From Ophiura sarsii (lineage: Eukaryota > Echinodermata > Ophiuroidea > Amphilepidida > Ophiuridae): 64,000 nucleotides of DNA. A program made the translations under genes and the position numbers. Positions 44,031-54,772 of this stretch are shown here, piece after piece. The stretch lies in assembly GCA_035610835.1 (NCBI GenBank), contig CM069459.1, positions 29,548,366 to 29,612,365 on the forward strand, written 5' to 3'. Under the pieces are notes generated by a model. It saw only the letters and a list, made by a program, of their open reading frames with translations, did no database searches and had not been told where the DNA came from. The stretch's first letter is position 1; each line of letters opens with the position of its first letter.

Positions 44031-45104
44031 AGACTGATTCCACCCCACCCCAATTGAACCCGTTAAGACCTGACCATTGACCATCAACGCTGCGCGCAAC
44101 GCTTGCGCTCTGACACATGCGTATTAGTGCCTATTCAAAACCAAAACAACGCCCGATCAGGAAAGCGTTTTCCGATAATTCGATCAGCCTACGCTTTGGG
44201 TGAGAGCGGCGAACGCTCGGGCCAACGCTGAAGTTAAATTCAAGTCAACTTTGTAGCTTTGCCGCTGTCCACGGACCAATCAGCAAGCAGAACACTTTGC
44301 CGGACTTTTGACGTCACATATTTTTTCTTGTGCTCCCATTCATGAAAATACAGCCGACATAGGCAAATCCCAGGCAAATCAGGCTATTTTTGCTGATGGA
44401 ATGATATTGTGTATGTCAAGGTATAAACAGTATGCCTAAGCAAGTTTGTTGCGATGTTGATGCTTTTGATGTGCTAGAAATACAAATTTACGGCGTTTTG
44501 TGAGGTAGTTTGGTCGTCTGTTCTCCAGAACACCATAGGCCCCGCCCACATCGTTGACGCATTTGCTGATTTGGTCGAGCGTTGACCATGTTGACCAACG
44601 CTAGCGTTCAGCGTAGATTCCCGATGAGCGGCAGAGCGTTGGTACATTTTGTGACAAGCGTAGCGTTGACAACGCTTGCGCTCAGCGGTCGAGCGTAGTG
44701 GAGTATTATAGTCATGTATTTAGGGTTAAGGATAAACCATGCATTGGTCAATAGTAAATCCTCTGGGAAATGTTGATTCTGGAACGATACATCATCAATC
44801 TTTTACATTTACACACCTGTTTAACAACCATAATTTTCCATTTCATAATGGTATGTGCTTTAATGCTTATCGTAAATATCGAGATTTTCTCCCGTAAAAT
44901 AGACTCGATACCACCCGTTAAGAAGTGCCGCAAACTGTACATGTTTTCTCTAGTAAAACATACTTTATTACCATAAATTATTTGCAGCCATTACCATTTT
45001 TACTCATTTAATGGTGAATTTTGGCTTAGAGTAAATAGTTTGAAATACGCGTTTAGGTGTGTCTGGAAAATCTTTGGTCACGCGTGCTTACAGCATGATA
45101 ATGT

Positions 45105-45255
45105 ACATCCCTTTTATGGCAAAAGGATGTATCTTATATGTACTTTCCTAATGATATACTTCCTTTTAACATGGATTGTGTTAACTTGGTTCAATAATCC
45201 CCAATTAGGAAAAGGTTGCAACTTGTAAAGACAATAAAAGTAATATACTGTCTTT
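45105..45255. mobile_element. MITE family ACAGCCCTTTTATGGC, copy 3, right half lost
   Basis: Left arm intact from ACATCCCTTTTATGGC to ATATACTGTC. The sequence then resumes at TGTAGTTAACTCCACCGG, exactly what follows copy 2. Confidence 0.7.
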
Positions 45256-45482
45256 TTTGTAGTTAACTCCACCGGTCAAATATTGATAAAATGTACCGGT
45301 CTTAGAAGTTACATCGCGAATAGGAAACTGAAATCATATAGTGAAAATATAATGTGGCAGCTCTTAAAACATGTAAAATAAATCCTTAGTGGTAGCTAAT
45401 GGCACCGCGCGCCTTCCCGGTCTATCTCGTGGCACGATCCAGCGTGCTATCAAATGTCTAAGAAAAACAGAAGTTTTTGAGC

Positions 45483-45555
45483 TTACCAGTTAGCGCAGTT
45501 GATAAGGTGTCTGACTTCTATACGCTCGCGGCCGTGTTCGATACCCGGCGCGTAC
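45483..45555 (+). mobile_element. tRNA-like SINE head, copy 2
   Basis: TAGCGCAGTTGATAAGG at 45491 and GTGTTCGATACCC at 45534-45546, as in copy 1. Confidence 0.55.
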
Positions 45556-46189
45556 GCAGACTGATTCCACCCCACCCCAATTGAACCCGTTAAGACCTGA
45601 CCATTGACCATCAACGCTGCAACACTTGCGCTCTGATACATGCGTATTAGTACCCATAACAAAACAAAAAACAACGCCCGATCAGGAAAGCGTTTTCCGA
45701 TAATTCGATCAGCCTACGCTTTTGGTGAAAACGGCGAACGCTCGGGCCAACGCTGAAGTTGAATTCAGGTCAACTTTGTAGCGTTGCCGCTGTCCACGGA
45801 CCAATCAGCAAGCAGAACACTTTGCCGGACTTTCGAATTCACATATTTTTTCTTGAGCTCCCATTCATGAAAATACAGCCGAATTTGGCAAATCCCAGGC
45901 AAATCAGGCTATTTTTGCTGATGGAATGATATTGTGTATGTCAAGGTATATGTAGGATATAAACAGTAAGCCTAAGCAAGTTTGTTGCGATGTTGATGCC
46001 TTTGATGTGCTAGAAATACAAATTTACGGCGTTTTGTGAGGTAGTTTGGTTGTCTGTTCTCCAGAACACCATAGGCCCCGCCCACATCGTTGACGCATTT
46101 GCTGATTTGGTCGAGCGTTGACCAACGCTAGCGTTCAGCGTAGATTCGCGATGAGCGGCAGAGCGTTGGTACATTTTGTGACAAGCGAG

Positions 46190-46370
46190 CGTACACGATT
46201 GCTTATTGGAAAGCGGGGAAATCCTTATTCTCACAGCATTATGCAGTAAATTCAGACCTGAGTAATTTGATGTGCACCGCACTCCTTCCTGGCAAACGTG
46301 CGTGAGTATCATCATATTATGAACCCGCGTCATATTGGTCATCAAACCCCGCCCCACACCACACCACCCC
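46190..46370. repeat. Dispersed repeat R3, copy B
   Basis: Matches 20462-20700 with some deletions (GCAGTAAATTCAGACCTGAG, CTTCCTGGCAAACGTGCGTG). Confidence 0.65.
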
Positions 46371-46388
46371 GACATCCGGCCCATGCAC

Positions 46389-46830
46389 ATTGGCGTATCC
46401 AGGACTGTTTGGATGGGGGGGGGGGGCAAAAGACCTGTAGCCATCTTAAATATTGGAACGTTGATCTTGAATATTGAAACGTTGAACCTAATACGCGCGA
46501 AGCGCGCAAAATTTTTGATTTTAACACTAAAAAGGTACAGTATGACGTTTTTAACGTCCCCCACATCATATTTAGAGTAATTGGTGTGGTTTGAGGGCCA
46601 TTATAATATTAAAACCTCTAGGAAACATGCGCGCGGAGCACGAACAATTTTTAATTTTTGAACTAAAATGGTCAGGACAAACTGTCCTGAAGCCATCTAA
46701 TGAAATATTGAAAATAATACGCGCGTTCAAAAATTGCATTTCTTATACGAATGGTCCTGTATGATAATAACGTCCCCAAATAATATTTAGAATTTTTGGT
46801 GTAGTTTGAGGGTCATTATAATGTTAAAAC
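46389..46830 (+). mobile_element. hAT-like end, G run and GCGCGAAGCGCGC tandem body
   Basis: CATTGGCGTATCCAGGACTG is nearly the same as the end at 35781 (CAAGGGCGTATCCAGGACTG). A G run follows, then about two degenerate units of the 35831-36460 repeat. This second locus supports the view that end, G run and repeat body form one element family. Confidence 0.6.
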
Positions 46831-46832
46831 CT

Positions 46833-47042
46833 GTATTCTCCACGGTGTTGACCACGAATATAAAATTAAAAAATGGGGTAACGGGCTTAGTTTTTTTAGC
46901 TATATCCGTTTCAAAAATTGTGTTTTTTTTTCAATAGATACTACATGGTTCTATGGGAAATGAGGGAAAATTCGACTTTAACGAAAGATTTCAGAAAATC
47001 TCCCCGATATTTTTTTCTTCTTCATTATGTTCTGCGCCTTTA
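46833..47042. repeat. Dispersed repeat R2, copy B
   Basis: Matches 19921-20150 (see there). Confidence 0.7.
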
Positions 47043-47790
47043 CAAGGGGGTATCAAAAAGTTCTTGACACCACCAAGAAGTAAAGGAGCCAGAAACCTTT
47101 TTTGATATGTGACCCTTCAGACATCTTTAAAAAGTCACTGTGCAAAGTCACACATTTCTCCCACTTTTTATTCCACAGACCGCCATTGTAGAGATCCTCA
47201 GATTAACCGCCATTGATTGATCCTCAGATTGCCTCAGATTGCGTTATTCACCAAAACAGCAATAAATAGTTTAGGTCATGTAGGGTCATTAGAGGTCAAT
47301 CTGTGTACACCCCCATGTTACCCATAAGATTATTGTCACCAAGCTGGTTTGTAATGACCTTTGACCCCTTTCTGTCAAAACTTTAAACTATTTATTGCTG
47401 TTTTGAAATGGCTGGAACTCAAAAACTAAGTTGGTGACCCCCATTTTTATTCGAGATTCATTTTTATAATCGTTCAAACTTTGTTCACAGTGAATATAAG
47501 AAAATCTTGCGGACAAATTCTATCGTGGTGCAGTACCCTTAAGCAATGATTATGTCAATTGTAACGAATAGACAATCAATCAAAATTATCGTAATTGTAT
47601 CAGAGCTTTGCTAGTGTTGCCATAATTACTATAATTGTTATTAGTAAACCAATTTGTTACAGTTATGTGGAAAATAACGCCATTATCGTTACAGATTTTC
47701 CATTTTTAGTGCACAGGTTCAGGAGACTTTAATATGAACTTCGATTTTTGTGTCTCAACATCCGAAAGAAATATCGTTCAATACTAACAG
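47043..47790. other. No gene recognised
   Basis: Contains GGGGGTATCAAAAAGTTCTTG and imperfect duplications of CCTCAGATT and AATAAATAGTTTA-like words (also in inverted form near 47385). No frame. Confidence 0.3.
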
Positions 47791-47793
47791 ACT

Positions 47794-47850
47794 CAAGAGT
47801 CAAGGACAAACACACACTTTGTCAAAGTGTGTGTTTGTCCTTGACTCTTG
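47794..47850. repeat. Perfect 57-bp hairpin, 28-bp arms, 1-nt loop
   Basis: Arm CAAGAGTCAAGGACAAACAC plus CACACTTTG, a single T, then the exact complement. No mismatch in 28 bp. This is not a tandem product and has no related copy elsewhere in the window. Confidence 0.9.
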
Positions 47851-50080
47851 ACTTTGTTCAATCTATCCTTGTTACGTTACAGTGGATATCTCTTAACAAT
47901 ACTTTCCACTCGGCTATATAGTTTACCATAATACAAAACAGTTTTTTCAGAAACCAAGTTTCTCAAGAATTACTGAACCAAGACTACACATGTTTGTACG
48001 TATTTGAATGATTTTCTCATGGTTATTCCAAATATGGTAATGAAATTAAATAATTTTTTGCATTTTTGAAACATTTTGTGAAATTTTGGAATGTCGTCTG
48101 CAGACGCATGCCGCGTGGAAAGCGTTAAAAATACGCACATGTACACCGCAATTTTGTAAATTGTCAGGGGAAGAAACATGGTAGAAACTATATTTAATAA
48201 TTATATGTGTGTTTGATTAATATGACTTCTTGTAAAATTGTATGTAAATTGTAAATGTAATTTTGTTCTAATGTAGCTTAATTATATATAATATTGATGT
48301 GTTGTGCTGTAGATAGTTATTGGAGTTTATGTGTTGTGAGGAATAAATGAACATATTAGGCCTAATAACAAAAGGCTTAGTTTGTATCTCAAAAGTGTTT
48401 GATTTTTTGGTTTAAACTTATATTTTGTTATTTTCAGTTTTTATGATAAATAATTTCATTCCCTTATAATATATTGGCTATGAAAGGCTTTTGTGCTTTT
48501 GTTGCCTTTAATGAAACAAGGTATTTAAAAAAAACTGGACGGGGGAGATATAAGACTGTTGAAAGTAGGCTTGAGTTATCCCGTGCTTTTTCTCTTACGT
48601 GACACGGGTCATTCTATACGTGCGTGTCACGGGTACCCGTATCCCGTAAGTCTCATTCTCCGTGAATTCCCAAACCCAACCCACAGTAGAGCCCAAGCCC
48701 CGTAATAACCTGCATAGTGCATACCACCACGCAGCGTTCGATTTAACCAATGTAGCATCACGAAATACGACACACTTTTGAACACTAATGCACAAATATG
48801 TAGCAAAAAGTGCTACGCCAAAAGATTCCCTACTTGATCTCTGATCACGTACCATCAAAGCCAAACCTAAAGATTGAGTGTCATCTTCAAATAACTAAAA
48901 CAAAGTATGGTAAATCTTGAAATATCGGCGGTTCATTTTCACTTTCGTCCAGAGTTAAAAATCCCATTGGTTTACACGTACTTGCGCAGAATTTTTCTGT
49001 CGGTTTAAAATGTGTACAAAATGGCGGAGTTCTGCGCATCTCGGAGAAGTAATAATCATGACGTCACTTCTAGTCTTGTTTTCGTGTCGCATGGCAAAGG
49101 TCGAGGGGTTGTTGCCATATCATTGGGCTAATCATATTGAAGGGTTCACCTAGACTGTAACTCTCAGCCGCCCTCTTATGTCGCTATCTTGCAGGCTCCG
49201 ATATTTGTACAGCTTTAGCGTCCGTACGGTAATATTGATGACTGGGGGATGTAGCCTAGGGTTCGCCATAATCATTGGGCTAATTGCGAGACCAAGGCAA
49301 CACGGAACAAAGAGGCCGTGGACTCAGTGACTCAGTATATTACTAAATCATATAATATAATACAAAATAGCATCCAAATAGCTTAGTATATTACTAAATG
49401 GCATCCAAATAGCTGAAATAACTTACTGTGTCCTCTTACCTTCATATTATAACAATATCAATTACATTTTACAACAAAATCGCTTCAGAAGATGATTAAT
49501 GCAAGTTATTAATATTAGCAAATGCCGCGAATTTTAGGGGTTTGTGAAAAGGTTACGACTTAGAAACGTCGTTTCAAATGACGGGGTCGCTAATCTCCCC
49601 CGTCAAAAATGTAATACATTGATTCGTAATACAGACAAAAGGATGTAAAAAAAACTGCAGATATTTATCTTTTTGCAATTTACGCATTCAAAATCTTCTT
49701 TATACGACCGAAAATTATTAACCTAAAAACAGTCGGCAAACGTTATGTTGCACATTAAGTTAACGGACAATACCAATGCGGAGAAGAAAAAAACGGATGT
49801 CATTGTGGCATAACATTTGGAATGTTTGTACTTATATAATTGATATCAATGGAAACACAAGACACATAGCTATGCATACGAAATACATGAGTTGAATATA
49901 TATAAGTACGAAAATCTACACGTAGAGGGTTGTAACCACCCCTTCACTCCTTCGCAAGACGTGCCACAAAAATAGTTCAGGAGGGCGAAGGTGTACTAAT
50001 CAACGTCACTTGCATTCCTATTGGCAACATCGTGTTCTCTGTGCCCAATGGGTACAGGCATGCGGAATAAAACAGTGAAA
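47851..50080. other. No gene recognised
   Basis: AT-rich, with a GC-richer stretch at 48590-48870 holding ACACGGGT / ACCCGT words and a TAGGCCTA at 48356. TTAGTATATTACTAAAT is duplicated at 49335-49400. Confidence 0.3.
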
Positions 50081-50082
50081 TA

Positions 50083-51169
50083 TACAGCGTGTCCCAAAAA
50101 ACTGGGTCCAAAACTTTCAGAGCGTATAACTTAAAATATGGGAAACATAGTTGCTTCATGTTTGGGAATATAAAAGTAAATATATCTGACATTATTTGGT
50201 GAAATTATAAGACCAATGGGATGTAAGGTTTTAGAAATATAAAGCTTTGCATACAGCGTGGTCAGAACCCGTTTTTTCCGATTTTGCCCATAAACCGGCC
50301 ATGCGTTGCATTTGCGCATCGTATTGACGTCATCAAAGTTTTGCCTTTGACTTGATAACAATCACTTACTCAGGGAAATCGTCATCATAAGTGGGATAAA
50401 AAGTGTAAATACTAATAATTTTTGTTAGAAAAATCAATAAATAACCTTCTGAGACACTGCCATCTTTGAAGCAGTTCAAGAACAATTTCTTCGAAATTGG
50501 AAACAAGCCGTTAAGTCAGTCATCTCATCAAAGGAATTAGAGGCAGGGTTGGAACCTTTTTTTCCCAACCAGCCAGTCGGGATCGGGCAGGTAACTCACA
50601 AAAATACCTGACAGAAATTCCACCAGCCAGTGTAACTCTCACACTTGCACCGTAAGTTTGAAATTGTTTACCCGCCCTCAGTCGGTTGCCGGGGTACTTA
50701 TTCCCAACACAAAATTTACCCGCTATGGGCAGGTGGGCGGGTGCTATTTCCAGGCATGGTATCAGGGTAACAGTTGCTCTGTTTTTGTATATATTCAACG
50801 ACAAGGTTACTGTAATGGGTATTTATAATGCTGAATATTGATCCAAAATGCCTATAATTTAACCCTTTTCTACCAAACATAAATATTTCGGAGAATAAAC
50901 ACCATGAACATGATGTAGGGAAAACTTGCACACAACGCAAATGCAAGGCATAAGGTGGTTTATTGCTAAATTGGAAAAAACGGGTTCTAACCACGCACTG
51001 TTGAAAGCTCTGTATTTCAGAAAGTTGCCATTGGATTGGTTTCACATTTTAACTAATTAAAGTCAGGTATATGTTCCTTAATATCCTTAAATATGGAGCA
51101 GCTACGTTTTCAACTTTTAAAGTTACAAGCTCTGCAGATTTTGGACCCCGTTTTTTGGGACACGCTGTA
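50083..51169. mobile_element. 1.09-kb TA-flanked element with TACAGCGTGTCCCAAAAAAC ends
   Basis: TA (50081-50082) and TA (51170-51171) border inverted ends TACAGCGTGTCCC, which are complementary for about 33 bp. Further inside, CGTGGTcAGAACCCGTTTTTTCC pairs with GGAAAAAACGGGTTCTAACCACG. TA duplication and such ends fit Tc1/mariner-type elements. There is no transposase frame. Confidence 0.75.
50538..50756. mobile_element. GC-rich nested insertion in the 50083-51169 element
   Basis: GGCAGGGTTGGAACC and CCCAACCAGCC at the left; GGCAGGTGGGCGGGTGCTATTTCCAGGCATGG at the right. CGGGCAGGTA and TACCCGC words pair across it. The ends are degenerate and the target duplication is not evident. Confidence 0.4.
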
Positions 51170-51618
51170 TATATGTATGAACTTTAAATTTTATCCTTTT
51201 GCAATTTACAAATTTAAAAGACTTTTTTACATGACATAATATTATTAACAAACGGTCAAAGTTATTTTGTACGAGCAAAACCAACTATAGGAGGAAAAAA
51301 GTTATGAAGACAAAATGTAAACAATTCATATGTTCTGTATTAACATGATTAAAGTGTCATTACTTAGCAATGACAAACCTCCTACATAATTATCAAACAA
51401 TAGATTCATTCATTTAACCTTTTCAAAACGATTTATTTATACCATAGCTATTTTTATGAAACTTTGTAATTCATCAAAACATTTTTGTGAAATAAGTGAC
51501 AAAGACCCTGTTCCCCCTTTTTTCATCGCACTCATTCAGTAATTAATACTACTTCCCGCTAAAGTTACACCGTCCCCCGAAACAATTCTAGAGCCTATGA
51601 ATATTACGTACATATTAA

Positions 51619-51887
51619 CCCTAACACTACCATATACCCCAAAATACCACGACTGGGCACGTTGGTACCACACGGCGTGGAAGTTTTTTGATGAAAAAAT
51701 GGACCCAATACATACAGTCTGGGCAATACACTGCCCAGAACTGTGATACAGCCGTGGTGAAGTGTGGAATCCCTCGCCTCTGGTGCGAGAGGTCCCTGGA
51801 TCAAATCCCGGGGGATCGGGGGGATATTTTGGTCGATTTTCCGCGTTGAAGAAAAAATTCTGAAAAAAGTGGGGGGAAGTGTTAGGG
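51619..51887 (+). mobile_element. TTAA/CCCTAACACT element with internal tRNA-like module, copy 4 (divergent)
   Basis: TTAA at 51615-51618 and 51888-51891, with inverted ends CCCTAACACT and AGTGTTAGGG. On the plus strand it has box A-like CCGTGGTGAAGTGTGG and box B-like GGATCAAATCCC about 45 bp later. The internal layout (tRNA-like core, a GCAnTACACTGC-like palindrome before it) matches copies 1-3, although the sequence has diverged a lot. This supports an old family rather than one duplicated insertion. Confidence 0.75.
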
Positions 51888-51891
51888 TTAA

Positions 51892-52320
51892 ACGGTGGCG
51901 CCAAGTACGAGGTTGACAACAACAAACATGGCCGTCGTCTGCTAAACATCTGCCGAAGAAATTCGCGAACTACACAAACGCAGGTTTGAGGCTTCTTTTG
52001 TATAATTATGCTGCATCTACCAAGCATGGAATAATATAACAAATTCGTGAGGTATGCAGCAATTATTGTGATGAATAGTAAACGGTTTTGATAATATTGC
52101 TCCGATTCTTGCAGGGGAATTGAGTCCGCCGTTTCTTGCTCGCTATGTGAAATGTGTACATGTAGCCTGTAGGCCTATTATTACGAGCCTACGCGGCAGC
52201 AACGTAAGCTTTTTTCGATTTTTAATTTATTTTAGACAATGAAATATGTATGATGTTTAAACAATCCTTGTTGTAATTTCTTAACACTTGCGAGCAGTGT
52301 AGCCTATACTTCACTTCAAT
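51892..52320. other. No gene recognised
   Basis: Mixed sequence with one TAGGCCTA (near 52168). No repeat ends defined. Confidence 0.3.
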
Positions 52321-52718
52321 TCTTACCGGGGGTGGGGGTATACACATATTAAGGTATAACTACTTGACTCTAATTTACCGGTGTGTGTGTGGGGGGGGGG
52401 GGGGGGGGTACTCATATATTAAGGTATACTATAGGGTTCGGCAGTAACTCATAATTTTGTCTAAGGTCTTTGTTTTATACACACCCTAGGGTCTTAGGTC
52501 TTTGTTTTATACACACCCTAGGGTCTTTGTTTTCTACTATAGGGATGGGCAAAGGAACTTTTTTTAAACAATCTTTATTGCAATTTCGTAACACTTGCGA
52601 GCATGTGTACTACTTCACTTCAATTTTTACTGGGAGGGGGGTATATTCACATATTAATGTATAACTACTTGACTTCAATTTACCGGAGAGGGGGTTGGGT
52701 TCTCATATATTAAGGTAT
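52321..52718. repeat. Duplicated block with G18 run and ATATTAAGGTAT words
   Basis: About 300-bp repeat: ATTAAGGTATAACTACTTGACT occurs at 52350 and 52655. The first unit reads uninterrupted into ATAGGGTTCGGCAGTAACTC. The second is interrupted by the CACTG element before the same sequence resumes at 54087. G18 at 52391-52408. Confidence 0.75.
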
Positions 52719-54086
52719 CACTGAAAAATAAATTGGTGTCACAGCGACGCCTTCTTGGAGTCAACTGTAAATGACACTTACAAAGGCGTTATTTTGACTC
52801 CAAAATTGGTGTAATCGTCAATGATATGGGTTTGCACATAATTTACGGTGACACCGTTAAGTGTCCGACGGACACCTTTCAGTGATCATTTAGTGATTTA
52901 CACCAAAACTGGTGTCAGATTAATTGAAATAACTCCAAGGGCGTCAATAGTTGGCGGGAAAGCTCACGGTTTTTAGAGGCGTCGAAGCAGCATGACACCA
53001 ATTGGTGTAATTCTGACACCAACTGGTGTAATTCTGACACCAATTGGTGTAATTCTGACACCAATTGGTGTAATTCTGACACCAAATTGGTGTAATTCTG
53101 ACACCAATTGGTGTAATTCTGACACCAATTGGTGTAATTCTGACACCAAATTGGGCGTCTATCAACATATCAACGCATGCGTTTTCTCGTCGCCGTTTTG
53201 TTTGCATGTTACGAGCCGGTAAGACTGGTAAGTACCGATCTGCTCCATTTCCAGACATTTTTGATAATAATTATGATATAATTAGCGTAACGTAAGCCTT
53301 GTTCATGTTGTTTAATATTGCGCCAACTAACTGATGAAATGAATTACAATTTCATAGTCAGAGACTAGCATTTTGTTGAACTGTGTGTCAGTGAATGGAC
53401 CTACTAGTACTATGTGTGTGTTCGTCATGCATGCATACGATGATATGTGCAACATTACATACATGTAGCCCGATTTATCTGGCTCAGTGGTCATCTTTTT
53501 CATACGGACGTCTTACATTACGCTAATTGTATCATAATTATTATCAAAAATGTCTGGAAATGGAGCAGATCGGTACTTACCAGTCTTACCGGCTCGTAAC
53601 ATGCAAACAAAATGGCGACGAGAAAACGGCTCCTAAACATGTGCTATCTCAATATGACTCTTAAGAGAGTCAATATTACACCCCAATATTACACCCCATT
53701 TGGGGTGTAATGACATTTTTCGAAAATGGGTCCTCAGGTAACCACCCAAAGGTGTCAAAATGAATATGACACCCAAAGGTGTCAATTTGACACCCATAAT
53801 GGTGTCAATTTGACACCCATAATGGTGTCAATTTGACACCTTTAGGGTGTCAAACTCAATATGACACTTAAGAGAGTCAATATTACACCCCATTTGGGGT
53901 GTAATGGCATTTTCGAAAATGGGTCCTCAGGTAACCACCCAAAGGTGTCAAAATGAATATGACACCCAAAGGTGTCATATTTTACACCCATAATGGTGTC
54001 AATTTGACACCTTTAGGTGGCCAACTGAGGACCCATTTTTTGACGCTTGTTTTAGTGTCAAAATGACTCCAAATTATTTTTCAGTG
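52719..54086. mobile_element. 1.37-kb CACTG-ended element (CACTA-like) full of GACACC/GGTGTC repeats
   Basis: The ends CACTGAAAAATAAATTGG and CACTGAAAAATAATTTGG are inverted (23 bp with about three mismatches). Subterminal regions carry many direct and inverted GACACCaattGGTGTc units: a 20-bp tandem at 52993-53155 and longer GACACCCATAATGGTGTCAA units at 53680-54030. A second inverted pair (53160-53300 against 53505-53640) surrounds the centre. CACTR ends plus subterminal repeats are the hallmark of CACTA/EnSpm elements. The empty site is provided by 52409-52450. The target duplication is TA or three bases with one change. No transposase frame. Confidence 0.75.
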
Positions 54087-54106
54087 TAGGCATAGGGATT
54101 GGCAGT

Positions 54107-54670
54107 AACTCATAATTTTGTCTAAGGTCTTTGTTTTATACACACCCTATCTTAGGTCTTTACTTTCTAGGTCTTTGTTTTATACACACCCTAGGGTCTT
54201 AGGTCTTTGTTTTCTAGGTCTTTGTTTTATACACACCCTAGGGTCTTAGGTCTTTGTTTTCTAGGTCTTTGTTTTATACACACCCTAGGGTCTTAGGTCT
54301 TTGTTTTCTAGGTCTTTGTTTTATACACACCCTAGGGTCTTAGGTCTTTGTTTTCTAGGTCTTTGTTTTATACACACCCTAGGGTCTTAGGTCTTTGTTT
54401 TCTAGGTCTTTGTTTTATACACACCCTAGGGTCTTGGGTCTTTGTTTTCTAGGTCTTTGTTTTATACACACCCTAGGGTCTTAGGTCTTTGTTTTCTAGG
54501 TCTTTGTTTTATACACACCCTAGGGTCTTAGGTCTTTGTTTTCTAGGTCTTTGTTTTATACACACCCTAGGGTCTTAGGTCTTTGTTTTCTAGGTCTTTG
54601 TTTTATACACACCCTAGGGTCTTAGGTCTTTGTTTTCTAGGTCTTTGTTTTATACACACCCTAGGGTGTT
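54107..54670. repeat. 47-bp minisatellite, about 11-12 copies
   Basis: The unit consists of GGTCTTTGTTTTCTA, GGTCTTTGTTTTATACACAC and CCTAGGGTCTTA, almost perfect across 54180-54667. It starts about 100 bp downstream of the exon 1 donor. The homogeneous copies suggest recent expansion. Confidence 0.9.
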
Positions 54671-54772
54671 CGGGGGAATGACGGGAAATCGATCCCAAAA
54701 ATGGAGAATATCACTTAAAACATATGGAAAATGAGTCAGTGTACATCAATCTTTTTTTAATTGGATTCTTAC

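Larger units (their letters stand above)
43521..44700. repeat. Segmental duplication, unit 1
   Basis: From GCAGCCATTACCATTTTTAC to about GTGACAAGCG it matches 44986-46190. It carries a complete 266-bp MITE, a tRNA-like sequence and a stretch dense in AACGCT and AGCGTT words. Confidence 0.8.
44985..46190. repeat. Segmental duplication, unit 2
   Basis: The second copy of 43521-44700 after a 285-bp spacer. Differences: the right half of the MITE is deleted, about 190 bp has been gained at 45268-45455, and the end joins directly to dispersed repeat R3 (GCGTACACGATTGC). Confidence 0.8.
8934..54772 (-). other. Intron 1 of host gene, 45,839 bp, transposon-filled
   Basis: Defined by the donor GAG/GTAAGAATCC of exon 1 and the acceptor TTTGCACAG of exon 2. 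It contains two LINEs with open RT frames, a decayed LINE, many non-autonomous DNA elements and several satellites. No other exon-like segment was found in it on either strand. An alternative is that exon 1 belongs to a related neighbouring gene copy and only shares phase by family resemblance. Confidence 0.65.

Noticed and set aside
46010..46564. 184-codon minus-strand frame
   Set aside because: Spans the junction of the segmental duplication, repeat R3, a hAT-like end and its G run; a composite of repeats.
48595..48864. 89-codon minus-strand frame in GC-richer sequence
   Set aside because: No known motif and no convincing splice borders; ACACGGGT repeats explain part of it.
51619..51887. 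Interstitial telomere remnant
   Set aside because: Only about one and a half TTAGGG-like units occur, exactly at element ends next to TTAA; the transposon explanation is better.
54107..54670. CRISPR-like look of regularly spaced repeats
   Set aside because: Units are contiguous 47-bp minisatellite copies without variable spacers, in an animal genome.
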